DNA from: Spirodela intermedia
Lineage: Eukaryota; Streptophyta; Magnoliopsida; Alismatales; Araceae
DNA: 64,000 bases
Direction of reading: 5' to 3'
Assembly (NCBI GenBank): GCA_902729315.2
Contig: LR746276.1
Coordinates: forward strand, 5,520,669 to 5,584,668
The notes below the pieces were generated by a model. It worked only from the letters and a program-made list of their open reading frames with translations, was not told the DNA's origin and did no database searches. How positions within the stretch are numbered: the first letter of the stretch is position 1; every line of letters starts with the position of its first letter. A program made the translations under genes and the position numbers. This document shows, one piece after another, positions 1-11,700 of the stretch.

Positions 1-203
1 ATTGTGGCCTTTAAAGTTTATCTATTCGTCTTGTTTAATTTTTCAAATTAGTTTGATGAGAATTGTATTTATTGTCAGCAAGTAACACTAATTGCATATA
101 AGAATTTATTTTCATTCAAGAGAAGTAAAATTTTCCTGTAAGTATCAAGATTAATAAATTGTTGAAATTTACCTGAGAAGAAATAATTAATGTTATGCAA
201 CAG

Positions 204-2365
204 ACACGGAGTCTTTTCAACCTGGTATAGGAAGCAAATCGAAGCCATGCACCAAGTTTTTCAGGTTCTAATCTTAACTTATTTAATGAATTCAACAGAG
301 CCTCAATGTAACTTTACTTTTCTGTACCGAAATAGGAAAAATGTTATTAGATATTTTTCAATCAATTTAATATTTACAGAGCTAATGGATTCAACGTCAA
401 AGTTGTGATACAGGTACTTTTGCACTAATGAATGTAAACAAGATTAGATTGAGTTAGTGGTTGACTGAGGAGTGGACTCTTTGGATATTAAAGCTTTCCG
501 AGCAAATATCTAACTGAAAAGACTGTAACACTGGGTTTGACAATTCTTGCAATAACCTTATTTGCATTTGGGTTATTCATATATTTTATATCCCTTTATG
601 AATTTTAGTCTCTGATATCCACATTCTCTTTTCTGATCAATCCGTTTTAACTTTTACTGGTGAGTGGCAGCTGATGATGTCTTTTACCAGCCACCATGAT
701 GCATTTCTAAACAGCTTATTTGATCATTTTTCAAGCATACATGAAGTGAATTTTTTTTGTCGTTCTGTTGACATGTTCTTCTCTATGAATTTTCTTGTGG
801 CTCTTTGTGTTTATATCACTACTCATTTATTTTATTTTTATCCTTTTGTATTTTCTGTCTCAGTTGTTGTCAGTAATTATAAATTATTTTTGATCTGATA
901 ATTTACCTTTTCTTGTTCACAGACTTTTTGTTCTCGTACGTTTGTCTTTTTTCTTGTTATTATTGTGTCAAGGTTCAGAAACATGAAACATTAGTGCTAG
1001 ATTCCTTACACCTACGTGGATTATTCCTTCACTTCAGGGAGCTAGATTCTCTATGTTGAATACGGTGTTAATTAATGCGTGGTCAATGTTTAATATTCAT
1101 TCATGGTTTCGTCGTTTCTTCAGAATACCAGAGCTCACGGCATGGAGAATAATCCTTTTGTCCTAATGTCGATAGCTTAACGTCTTACAAAGACAGATCT
1201 GAAATGTTCTTCGTGTTTTTGGCGTTTCTTATTTTGTGATATCTCATTCAGTTTTTATATTATGAGTATTTCTTGGGATTCTTGGTGGTTGACTTCGTTT
1301 GTTTTCTATCATATAATTACCACGGAGAATCCCTTGTCTCGATCATATTCTCAGCATTAAATCCAGTAAAAATGGAAATATCAAGAATGATCTGTCAACC
1401 GCAGTGTTGATCTGCCCAATAAAAGCATTATTCCATTTACAAACATAGATTTTCTTATGTTTAGTTTTATGATCCTGGGGGACAACAACAACAACGACGG
1501 CCCCGTACATTTACCTATTATTTTCTTCTTGATTTGATCCTCAGATTCATCGTATTATTCCATTTCTCTGCATTATTTCTCATGTTGTTCTTGCGGGGTT
1601 GACTGCAGCACCTCCGGCTGCCCCTTTGGGGAGGGTTGTCACTTCCTCCACTATGTCCCTGGGGGCATCAACGCCGTGAGCCATATGAGCAACCTGGGCA
1701 ACCCCACTGTAAGGAGCCCCATGGCAGCACTGTCGCACAGCGACGGCCCGCTACCGCCACCTGCCGTGAAGACCCGGATGTGCAACAAGTACGGCACCAC
1801 TGAAGGCTGCAAATTTGGCGACAAGTGCCACTTTGCCCATGGTGAGAGGGAGCTCGGCATGCCCATTTTGCCCACGCACGGCCTGGCGGGCAGCCGGTCG
1901 GGTGGTGGCGGGTGGCCCGACCCAACGCCTCCGACTGGGCATGGTGTAGCGGCAAGCTTCGGGGCCTCCGCCACCGCCAAGATCAGCGTGGACGCCTCCC
2001 TTGCCGGAGCAATCATCGGCAAGGGCGGGGTGAACACCAAGCAGATCTGCCGGATTACGGGGGCCAAGTTGGCCATTCGAGAGCACGAGGCGGATTCTAC
2101 TCTGCGGAACATCGAGCTCGAGGGGACCTTCGACCAGATCAAGCAGGCCAGCGCGATGGTGCGGGAGCTGATCCTCAATCTCACTGCCGGCACGCCGCTG
2201 CCGTCGGCAAAGGCCCATGCTGCTGCTGCCGCCACCGGCCTGCATTCTGCTTCCAGCAACTACAAGACGAAGATGTGCGAGAATTTCGGCAAGGGGTCCT
2301 GCACATTCGGCGCCCGCTGCCATTTTGCCCATGGAGCTGCCGACCTCCGGAAGCCCCCCATCTGA
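204..2365 (+). CDS. CCCH zinc finger / KH domain RNA-binding protein (KHZ-like), 5' end outside window
   Basis: Coding exons read as 204-264 and 1609-2365, joined by a 1344-base GT-AG intron; earlier exon(s) lie left of the window. The junction rebuilds the first zinc finger across the intron (C-x8-C-x5-C-x3-H, ending SGCPFGEGCHFLH), which proves the small first exon. The last exon holds a second finger (MCNKYGTTEGCKFGDKCHFAH), a KH domain with its GKGG loop near 2015-2030, and a third finger (C-x7-C-x5-C-x3-H) close to the C-terminus; the stop is TGA at 2363. This order (CCCH, CCCH, KH, CCCH) is that of the plant KHZ1/KHZ2 group, nuclear RNA-binding proteins linked to flowering and senescence in Arabidopsis; that role is known for the family and only inferred here. 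About 271 residues are visible. The last exon is strongly GC-rich, the intron AT-rich. Confidence 0.9.
265..1608 (+). other. Long intron of the CCCH/KH gene
   Basis: AT-rich sequence between the donor (TTCAG|GTTCTA) at 264/265 and the acceptor (GACTGCAG|CACC) at 1608/1609. I see no coding segment, repeat or RNA gene in it; the short open frames here are chance. Confidence 0.8.
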
Positions 2366-2473
2366 TCCTCTCCACCTTGGCCTAGAGATTTTTGAATCAT
2401 TTTGCTCTCTCTCTCTCTCGCTCTCTGGGAATTCTCTCTCCCTAAATTCTTATCTCAAATGGCTCTGAATTTA

Positions 2474-3068
2474 GCAAGATGAAGATGGTGACCCGTTGAC
2501 TTAAACCAGTGGAGCACCGGTCAGATATTACAACGAAGGGGAGACTCGGGTTTTTATCCTCTACTTATTCTCCTGCTGGGTTGAAGTCCCTAGCTTTTAG
2601 GTGTGCCCGGAATCTTAGCAAGATAACGATGATGATCCGTTGACATGAAGCTAGTTTGAACGTAGAATAGGTCAAACATTACAACGAAGGGGAGACCACT
2701 AGCGACATCTATTGTCTCCTTTACCTATTCTCATGCTGGAATAAAGGCTCCAGCTTCTAGGTGTACCCGGAATTTAGGAAGATGAAGTTGATACCCGTTG
2801 ACTTCAAGCTAAATCAGTGCACTCCGGCCAAAAAGTACAACGAAAGGGGAGACCTGGGTCCGTCTCCTCTGCTTATTCTTATATTGGTTTAAAGTCTGCA
2901 GCTTTTAGGTGTACCTGGAATGTAGAAAGATGAAGTTGATGATCCGCTGACTCCAAGCTAAACCAATCCAGCACCGGTAAAACAGTAAGACGAAAGGGGA
3001 GACTTGGGTCCGTCTCCTCTACTTATTCTGATATTGGGTTACAGTCAACGCCTTTTTAGGTGTACCCG
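2474..3068. repeat. Four-unit tandem array derived from the LEA gene 3' end
   Basis: Four diverged units start near 2474, 2618, 2777 and 2925 (about 143-159 bases each). Each opens with an AAGATGAAG/GATCCGTTGAC-type block, carries an ACAACGAAGGGGAGAC-like block, and closes with TTTTAGGTGTACCCGG or a close variant. Read on the minus strand, that closing block is the end of the LEA reading frame (Gly-Tyr-Thr then TAA). The last unit runs straight into the functional LEA stop codon at 3056-3058. The array therefore looks like repeated copying of the LEA stop codon plus 3' flank. A fifth, isolated copy lies at 12749-12880. Confidence 0.85.
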
Positions 3069-3516
3069 CCGCCAGTGTGCCGGCCGGCTGGCTGGGTTCC
3101 ACCGGTGAGGGGGTTGTGCGCCGCCGTGGTCCGGCCGGTGCCGGTGGCAGTCCCGATGGGGTTCGACCCCACCACCTCGCCGGCGGGAACGCCGCCGACG
3201 CGGGCTCTCTCCTTCTCGGCGGCGTGCTGCTCCCGGGCCTGCTGCTTGTTGAGCTCCGCCTGCTCGATCATCTGCTGCTTCCGCTCCTCCGCCATCTCCT
3301 TCTCCGCCGGCCCGTGGGCGGTCATCTTCTCCGCCTGCAACAGTAGAGAGAGAAAGAGATGAGGGAGAGAGAGGTGAAATGAGGTGAGAGAAACGGCCGT
3401 GGGGTCACCTTCCCCTGGACAGTGGCCTTGGTCTTCTCCATGCCCGACTGGGCGGAGGCGGCAATGTTCGCCGCCGTCTCCTTTGCGGAAGCCATCGCTC
3501 CTTTGCCGGCTTGCAT
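3056..3516 (-). CDS. LEA group 1 (D-113 type) protein, two exons
   Basis: Exons 3409-3516 and 3056-3334 on the minus strand, with a GT-AG intron at 3335-3408 (AAG|GTGACC ... TTGCAG|GCGG); 128 residues. Exon 1 gives the conserved N-terminal part MQAGKGAMASAKETAANIAA, then a GMEKTKATVQ block; exon 2 continues with AEKMTAHGPAEKEMAEERK, an Ala/Glu/Lys/Gln-rich amphipathic stretch, and a Gly/Thr-rich tail ending GGGYT. This is the LEA_1 (PF03760) layout: hydrophilic proteins that accumulate in drying seeds and stressed tissue and protect proteins and membranes. The start at 3516 is chosen because family members begin MQ-(S/A)-(G/A)-K. A TATA box and a G-box lie just upstream, fitting ABA control. 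The 3' end merges into a tandem array built from the gene's own terminus. Confidence 0.88.
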
Positions 3517-3550
3517 TGTTTCTCTGATTGCACCGGTAGAGGCCGCTCCA

Positions 3551-3557
3551 ATTTATA
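3551..3557 (-). promoter_or_regulatory. TATA box of the LEA gene
   Basis: TATAAAT read on the minus strand, about 35 bases upstream of the LEA start codon, implying a very short 5' leader. Placement is inferred from motif and distance only. Confidence 0.55.
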
Positions 3558-3577
3558 AGGAGATAATAGCGGTGCCA

Positions 3578-3587
3578 GCCACGTGGC
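3578..3587. promoter_or_regulatory. Palindromic G-box / ABRE (GCCACGTGGC) of the LEA promoter
   Basis: A perfect 10-base palindrome with a CACGTG core, about 60 bases upstream of the LEA ATG and 20 bases from the TATA box. ACGT-core G-boxes bind ABF/ABI5 bZIP factors and are typical of LEA promoters. The same 10 bases recur at 13149 (upstream of citrate synthase) and 52347 (upstream of the HMA gene). Confidence 0.6.
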
Positions 3588-3923
3588 ATGGAGTGACACC
3601 TGTCCTTCTTACAGGTCCACGCGCCGCCCTTGGAGAATCAGGAGAGAGATAAAGAGAAGAGGTGTCGAGATTAAAAGACTTGGGCGGTGGGGACTCTGAT
3701 TCGGGTTCTGCTTCGGATTCATATCGGTTGCTTTGGGAACCATCGTCAGCCTGCCAGGTAGCCGCTGTCGGATCCATAGCGGAGAGGTGGCTTCTTTTTT
3801 TGTTATACTCATTTTTAATTATAAATGATCACGAATATGTATTGACAAAAAAATTAACCCTGACATCTCCACTGCATCTTTAATGGTGCCCAAGAAAATA
3901 TTTTCAGGAGTAATTGATAAATT

Positions 3924-3968
<45 letters not shown>

Positions 3969-4385
3969 AGAAACTAGAGTGATGAAGAGGTGAGTAGAAG
4001 AGAAGAAAAAATTGACTAATCCATTTAACGAAATTTGTTTATTCATATTTATAAAATAATTTAGAAAATACCAAGACAATTAGATACATCACGCCATTCG
4101 CATGAAAGATGTTGGGCTGGGATTGACTCACAAACACACAGACTGTTCTCCAGTTGAGCCTAGCCGAGAAAGGTTTAACCTGATTTAGACTTTGTGCCTC
4201 ATGTTCACTTTATGTCCCCCATACATATTCACTACCGCATTTGGATTCTTCTTCTTCATCATCATCTACTTTTTCTTCTTCTTTCCCCAGAACCTTAGGG
4301 TTTTGGTCTTCTCTCCCCTTCCCCTTCTCCATTTCTCTCTCTTCCATGGATTCTTGTAGTGCTACTAGAAAGAGTGGAAGGGTGG
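3588..4385. other. LEA upstream region with (AG)n microsatellite
   Basis: No gene seen. Contains a (GA)n tract at about 3927-3964. The block at about 3960-4180, just right of that tract, is repeated in diverged form at about 12975-13165 (shared pieces include ATGAAAGATGTTGG versus TTGAAAGATGTTGG, and GAGAAAGGTTTAA versus CCAGAAAGGTTGAA). Confidence 0.6.
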
Positions 4386-4571
4386 TGATGGGTCTACCTT
4401 GACCTAGTGGAGCATTGGCTCTCTTGTGGCATTGGTTGATGGAAGATAGATGAGATATATTCTTCTAAGGTAGTATAATGATAAGGATAATATGACAATG
4501 AAGGTATTACAATAGGGGGAGAGAGGAACATGTTGAGAGTATGACAATAATGAGGGTAGGTTGAAGGGAGG

Positions 4572-4649
<78 letters not shown>

Positions 4650-6960
4650 GGAGCATACCCCTATATAGATTGATTCGAGGTGATCAGCCTTCAATTAATC
4701 TCCACTCATAATCACTCTCTCATCCCCTTTTTGTTGGGCCACACCCCCTCTTTTATAAGCCTAAGGATTTACGATTTGATATCCTCCTTTGATATTTTTG
4801 AGCCGCCTTCTCTTTAGTATGGGGTTCCTTTGATACCTATGAAGGTCCTCTCCTCTGAGTAGGTTGGAAAAGGTCTTCTATTGTCATAACAAGTGTTGAT
4901 GTTTCTCCATATATGATGACTCTCTTGCCATTAAGTCCTTTTTTCAGTGGGGATGTGATAGGTTGGTGAGTATTCCATCAATGATCTTCCTAAGACTCTC
5001 ACCTTGTCCCCAAGGTGGAATTCCATAATTCTTGATGGAGATAATTAGTCATCTATAAGTGACCCATGTGAGGTTGCTATCCATCATGAGTAGGGTTGTG
5101 ATCAACTGAGATGATGAGCCGATGGCTTATTTCAATTGGGACACATGGAAGACTAAGTGAGTACTAGTAGTGGGTGGAATGGTGAGTTGATATGCCATAG
5201 ATTTGATGTGTTTTTGGACTTTAAATAGGTTGAAGAACTAAGGCCCCAACTTCTCAGTAAAATCAAAATTGTAGGTATATGTGGTTGCCTACTATGAAGT
5301 TGAGTTCCTATTAGTAGTTTGATAGTTATAAATTGTTAGTTGAATCTATGTATTAATATCTTATATATAGATACTAATTAATAGATAAATAATATAATTA
5401 TATGTCTTACCAACTTATTATTACATTTATAATATTTTATTATTTAAGTCATAGTATATATTATTTTATTTATATTATAAAATTAACCTCACTTAACTTT
5501 ATGAAGTCAAATAGTAATTTTCTCAAATTTTCTTGATAATTATTTGATTATAAAAACTTAAGTAAACTCTTATTATGAGTTGAAAGTAATGAAAAAAGTT
5601 TAAGTCTTCAAACCAAGAAAAAGCCCAAATTTTATGGAGAGAGTGTACCTAATATATTTATGGGCCTCAAAGAAAGTGTTATTTTGGCCTAACTCATTTG
5701 GCTATCAAGAGATGAGATCTAGGCCATATATTTTAGAGCACCTTAAGATAATATTAAGAGGAAGATTAGAACACTATCCTCATGAAAAGATCTAGGCCGT
5801 CCACAAAGATAGTCAATTATTAATCATAACCGTCTATTAGAAGGGCTTAATTCTTTAGAGGTTTAATACATCTCGTCCCCCTTCTTAGAAGATACTTTTT
5901 GACTTTTTCTCTAGTAGTAACTAGTCGAAGAAAAAAATAAATAAATCAAGGCCTAGTCAACGATATTCTTGTGCCTAAGATTATTGTGAGAGGAAACTAC
6001 TTGGAACGCATCAAGATCGTCGCAGATCAAGTACCACTCGACTTACAATTGATGCACAACGAGGTTTGTATAAGATTTAGATCTAAAACATCCTTATAAT
6101 TTTTTCTATGGATATATTAACTCTTAGTTCAAACTAGTTTTATCATTTATTTTATTATTTCATTACATTTGATTCATTCTATATTCTTTACCACAATTTT
6201 CATTTCATTTGTCTTTACTCTTATTAGATTAATTTTGCCTTTCACAACTCAAGTATATATATATATAAGAAATAAAATAAGTAAAATCTTACTCTTATTA
6301 CCCACGCTCTTTGAGGATTGACCCTTACTTACTATAAATAGAAGAGTAAGATTTTATAAATATTATTTGCATAAACTTAGTTACATCATGACGACATATT
6401 TAACTTTTAAATTGAATTCATCATGATTTTTTTCATAAACTTTCATATTTGCTTGGGCTTGAGCCAAATGTTATTTGTGTTGATAAAGTGAGGCATCTCT
6501 TTCTTGAATCAAGTGGTTAACATTGTTTGAGTATGTCATGTTTATCTCATAGCAAGGAAGGATTTGGGGAGGTCTATTGTAGATGGTGGAGAACGGTGTC
6601 ACTCTAGATGAGGCATGAAAGTTTGTGCTATATCAATACTATACCCAAGCGAGCCACATGTTCTATGGTTGGAGTCAATTGTTGTGTGAAACAACAGATT
6701 TTCAAGACCATTGGTGAAACCATGGCTTCGGGTAGAATGATTCTAAGTTTTATACTAGTTTGATGGGTCTCCCTTGACCCTAGGTGTGTTTAACTTCCTT
6801 GTAGGAGCAATTGTTGGAAGATAAATAGATAAACAGATAGATATGATAGCAAGAGAGAGAGGGGGGGGGAGGATACCTTGATACATACTAACTTGAGGTG
6901 GTTAACTTCCTCTTTGGAGCATTTGTTGGAAGAAAAATAGATAGCTAGATAGATAGATAT

Positions 6961-7034
<74 letters not shown>

Positions 7035-7440
7035 AGAGGGAAGGGGGATACCTTGATACAGATTGATTTGAGGTGGTTAACTTCCTCCTAGGAGCAATTG
7101 CTGGAAGATATATGGATATATACCTTGATACATAATGATTCAAGGTGGTTAGCCTCCAACTACCCTCCACTCCAAAGCACTCTTTGATCCTACTTTTTCT
7201 TGCCACATTCCTTCTTTTATAGCCTAAATACGTACAATTTGATATCCTCCATCGATGCTTGTGAGCCGCCTTCTCTTCCATGCATAATTTCTGCTTCGAT
7301 ACTTGTGAAGCTAATCTTCTCTAAGTGGGTTGAACAAGGTCTTCTGCAGTCTTAGTAGGTGCTTATGTCTACCTAGAGGGTACAATTCTTCAGCTGTAGG
7401 TCCTTTTTCCATCAAGGAGTGATGGCAAATTATCTCATCA
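4386..7440 (-). mobile_element. Deleted Ty3/gypsy retrotransposon (element 1) with nested insertion
   Basis: Two diverged direct repeats, about 4386-4946 and 6761-7440, behave as LTRs: both carry a minus-strand TATAAAAG block (near 4752 and 7215), a GA microsatellite, and end at TGATGGGTCTACC / TGATGGGTCTCCC. Next to the right-hand LTR, at about 6745-6760, is a weak match to the usual methionine-tRNA primer site. Between the LTRs, minus-strand integrase C-terminal sequence survives in two pieces: about 6440-6700 (resembling LAW-x-Y-YST-FHASS-TPF...YNRPPQ) and about 5100-5315 (ELNFIVGNHIYLQF, then a VAYQL-HPVFHVSQLK-like segment), with several stops. Gag, protease and RT are gone, so this is an internal-deletion derivative. 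About 1.1 kb of unrelated AT-rich DNA splits the integrase. Boundaries are approximate. Confidence 0.65.
5316..6417. mobile_element. AT-rich insertion splitting the integrase relic of element 1
   Basis: The integrase reading frame stops at about 6417 (...YEKNHDEFN) and resumes at about 5315 (ELNFIVGN...) on the minus strand, so roughly 1.1 kb was inserted inside it. The flanks GAATTCAA and GAACTCAA may be a decayed target duplication. No coding sequence is visible inside. A solo LTR is one possibility, but the type is not identified. Confidence 0.45.
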
Positions 7441-7603
7441 AGTGGTTCTACAGCCGTTGGATTGAGGGAAGTAAAACGTATAACCATTTATGCCTTCAAA
7501 CTTCTCTCTTCCAGATCAAACCTTTTGTGTGATGTTTTGCTTCATCTTTTAACGCACGTTGTCTCCCTCACAACGCGTGTGGTGGGGTAGAGATAGAGAG
7601 AGA

Positions 7604-7644
<41 letters not shown>

Positions 7645-8760
7645 GTGGTTTAATAATAAGTAGCGAGTGAAGCAGTTGAGCCGGCCGAGCCTGAGAAGAA
7701 GGTTCGGACTAATCAGCCGGGCCTAGGCGGCCTCGTCGGTGATGGGCCCACTCATCGGACGGTGTCGCCGATACGTCTCGTTCCTTCACCAGGACCGCAA
7801 GGAGATGAAAACAAAAAGAAGGCACCGGATGCCTTCCACCCTTCCTCCCACCCCACCTCCCGGCGGAGCTGTGGATCAAGCGAGTTGGAAGACCCACCTC
7901 TTCCGATCGCTCGAGGGGCTGGACAGATCTAGGAAATCGTGGTGCTGCTAGGCTCCAGTGTCGTGGATTGAGTGGGCTGGCTCGGGGTCCCTCCGGATCT
8001 GCGAGATTACGTGTGAGCTCGGTTTTCCTTGTTCGTGGGTACCGGTTATGCTCGTCGCATTATTTCTTTTGTGGTCGTCCCACGCTTCTTTATTTGAGCT
8101 GGATCAATGGAGAGGTTTCTTATCTTCACGGGAATTTGGAGCTGTTTTAGTTCGTCTTTTTGTTTATCACAATATTTTGTTATGTGATCCGAGAAGGGGC
8201 TCGTGCGCGTTCCTGTCGTGCGTGCGTTTTGAATGAGTGGTGAGATTGTGTGATTTTCGTGTTCATCGACGGATTTTTCTGGTTTTAGTACAGTTTTGGT
8301 ATTATAGTATATAAGATGGGGACTGGTCTGGCCTCGGTTCTGTAGACATAGTGCAATGCATTTAATTATGGCACATTATACTTGGTTTTGATTTCAATAT
8401 TTTTCTTCTTTTTTATGTTTCAATTTTTAGTCATATGCGTGCTATCGAGCAACCCACTGAGAACGACGTTGTGACTTAAAATGATTCAATACTATTCTGA
8501 ATTATAAAGATTCAGAACCCACCGCAAGTAACAACTCTGTCAATCACACATTCGATTACTATCAGTTGTGTACATTACTTTCTTTTCTTCATAACCAATT
8601 GAATTTTTTTCTTCATAACCAATCTGTGTTTCTTCCTAAACTTTTGATTTTTTGTTTACTTTACCAGCAAGGACAGGGGTGAGTTATCACTGCGAGGAAG
8701 AGTGTACACTTGAAGACTGACGACAAGGACTAAATTGAAAGTGATCAAGAACTTTCAATC
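7441..8760 (+). promoter_or_regulatory. Promoter and 5' leader region of the NAK-type kinase gene
   Basis: A (GA)n tract at about 7590-7641 precedes a GC-rich stretch (about 7660-8000) that looks like a first, non-coding exon. An AT-rich stretch then ends in an acceptor (TTTACCAG|CAAGG) at 8667/8668, after which a leader runs to the ATG at 8761. I infer a 5'UTR intron of roughly 0.7 kb; the donor is not fixed. Confidence 0.45.
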
Positions 8761-11700
8761 ATGTGGAGATTCAAGCAATTCATTCCTAAAGAGCTGACTG
8801 GCTTGGAAGGTCGCATGCTAGATATTGGAAATGTAAAGGTTCATGTTCGAAATGTCATGGCTGAGGGTGGATTTTCATGCGTCTATCTTGCCAATGACGC
8901 AATGCATCCCTCCACGAATTATGCTTTAAAGCAAATGATTTGTAATGATGAGGAGTCACTGGATTTGGCAAAGAAGGAAATCTCTGTGTTGAAGATTCTC
9001 AAAGGACATCCAAATGTGATTACGCTTATTTCAAGTGCAATTTTTGATATGGGACGAACAAAAGAGGTGTTTCTTTTGATGGAGTTTTGTGAGAAGTCAC
9101 TGGTTAATGTTTTGGAGAATAGAGGTGCAGGTTACTTCGAAGAGAAGCAGGTCCTCTTGATATTTAGGGATGTGTGCAATGCAGTGTTTGCAATGCACTG
9201 CCAATCTCCACCAATTGCACATAGGTATGGAGCTTAGATTCTTAATTTTTCCTTAGATTGAAGTTTAGTTTTATCTGAAAATATCAAGGATACATTCTGC
9301 TAAATAGATAACTCTAAGAATTTTTTTTTTCTCCTGTAACGTTTGGTAATACTATTTGATGGCCTTCTTCGTTAATGTAAATAATGACAGTTCATCTGAA
9401 TGAGACATGCTAGGCCTGCAAATCTCGGTTGCCTATGTTGTCAACAAAAGAACATTTGTTGAAATTTGAGACAACTTTCTGCATGAGTCAAGGTTCAGGT
9501 TGTTTGGATCACCCAAAAATATTAAGAATCTGGAAGATAAGCTATCATAGTGAACAGTAACTATACAGTAGCGCATAATTAAGTGTCCTAATATCTATAT
9601 AATATAAGCACACATGGCTTGTTTTATTTCTTGTCATTATCTATTTATGGATCCCTGATTGTGGTGCACCTTCCAGAGATCTGAAGGCTGAGAATGTTTT
9701 ACTTGGAGCTGATGCTGCTTGGAAATTATGTGATTTTGGTAGCACTTCTACCAATCACAAATGCTTCGATCGTCCTGAGGAGAGGGGTATCGAAGAAGAT
9801 GTTATCCGAAAGCATACAACACCTGCGTACAGGGCACCTGAGGTTTAATCGATAGCTTTTATTTATGTATTATCAATTTTCCTTCTATTATTTATCTATC
9901 TCTACAGTGAAAAAGTGAAAAGAATGAACCATTTATCTACATTGCTTCATTACAGATGTGGGACTTGTTCAGAAGAGAAATTATCAGTGAAAAAGTTGAC
10001 ATCTGGGTAAGTTGATGACACTTCATTGTTTCATCTCATGTCTCCTTGTGAATCATAACTCTATCAAAGGCAGGAAAATGATTTTATCCATTGAATAGCA
10101 GTTTGGGCTGGGCATCCTTAAAAGCACACTCGAATTTCTCCCATTTGGGATTAAGCTGCGATAGGCTGTATTCATTGTGTTTTGTAGACTTTCTCTCAAA
10201 TCCACCGAGTTTCGTTTGATAGATAAATGCCTTGAACATGTTGCCCAAATCACGGATTTTTTAGTGGAATGAATGTTTCTTAATGTTTGATATCTTTTTA
10301 AATCCCATATTCGTGTATGCATATAATCATTTAATCGGTATACAAACGAGTGTATTCATGATCACACGTTCTATCTGTGGACTGCTGATATTTTTTAAGC
10401 CAATTGAGATGTTCTTCATTGTTGCGAGTGGGTGATTATTTTCCTTGTCCCATTTCAGGCTCTTGGATGCCTTTTATATAGAATCTGCTACTTGAAGTCT
10501 GCATTTGATGGCGAATCAAAGTTACAAATTTTGAATGGAAACTATCGCATCCCGGAATTGCCAAAGTACACTTCTTCTTTGACAGAGCTGATTAAAGACT
10601 TGCTTCAGTCATCCCCGGATGACAGACCAGACATCACACAGGCAAGGACTTTGCTTGATTGGCCATTCATCCCCATGAACCTAGGTTGGTTCGAGATCAT
10701 TGCATTATGTGGCAGCTGTTAGACGCAAGGAAATTTGGTTTTCAGCTGCTGATTGAACTGTCTGTGCCGACAGGTTTGGTTTCGTGTGAACCTGCAACTA
10801 CCTGAGGATTTGCAGAAGCAGATGCCAGACGGGTTATTGTGGACAGGAACACCTGAAAATCACCTTGGAACCGCAAATATGCAGAAGGAAGGTGAATTAA
10901 TGTGACCATCACCTAAAGCATCATTTTAATGGCTGAATTTGACTTCTGTTTGACTTTTCAAGAAAAAAAAAACTGATTTCAGTTTAGGTACACCTATCAA
11001 TTGACTTCTGTTTGACTTTTTTTGGTGTGGGTAATTATCAATTTCACCTTTGGAAACTCAAAATGATCCTATCATGTCACATCTCTTCCCAGGAATTTCA
11101 AAGAGACCGTCCGTGGTGCCTCGAAGATCTCCTCCCCCGCCACCTTCCCAGAAAGAACACTCCAATCTTTCTCAGAGCTCATTGAAGACAGACGACAACA
11201 AGGCCCCACTGGGTGCTTTCTGGTCCACCCAGCATGCGCGTGAACCACAGTTCTCAGAGGAAAAGTCCACCCGGTTTGATGACGAGCCAAGACCCAAGCA
11301 GGCCCCACAGACCATCCAAGACAAAACCAAACCTGGTCCTCCCGAGGCCCGTGCCCAACAAAGGACTCTTAGAAAGACTCGTGACAGCCCCAGTGAGGAC
11401 TTTGAGATCAGATTCGACAAGGATGGTGGGTATGAGGAGATAACCAGGTCGCAGCCCAGCAGCAAGATGGTGTTTCAAAATGAGGCATTCAACACCTTTG
11501 TGGCGGAGTTTGACACCACCAAGATCAGCCCCGGCAGCAACAGCGGTAGTAGAATGACGCCGAGGGAAGAGCTGGAAGCTGAGGTGGAGAGGCTGAAGGA
11601 ACAGCTGAAACAGGCTAACCTGGAGAAGGCTGACATCACGTCAAGGTACGAGAAGCTGTCGGCCATCTGCCGGTCTCAGCGGCAGGAGATTCAGGAGCTG

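Noticed and set aside
2474-3068. Possible CRISPR-like or satellite array
   Set aside because: Units are long, diverged, have no spacer pattern, and derive from the LEA gene end; the organism is a plant.
4404-4694. Minus-strand frame rich in Ser/Leu repeats
   Set aside because: It is a (GA)n microsatellite read through; the same kind of frame appears at every AG/CT tract in the window.
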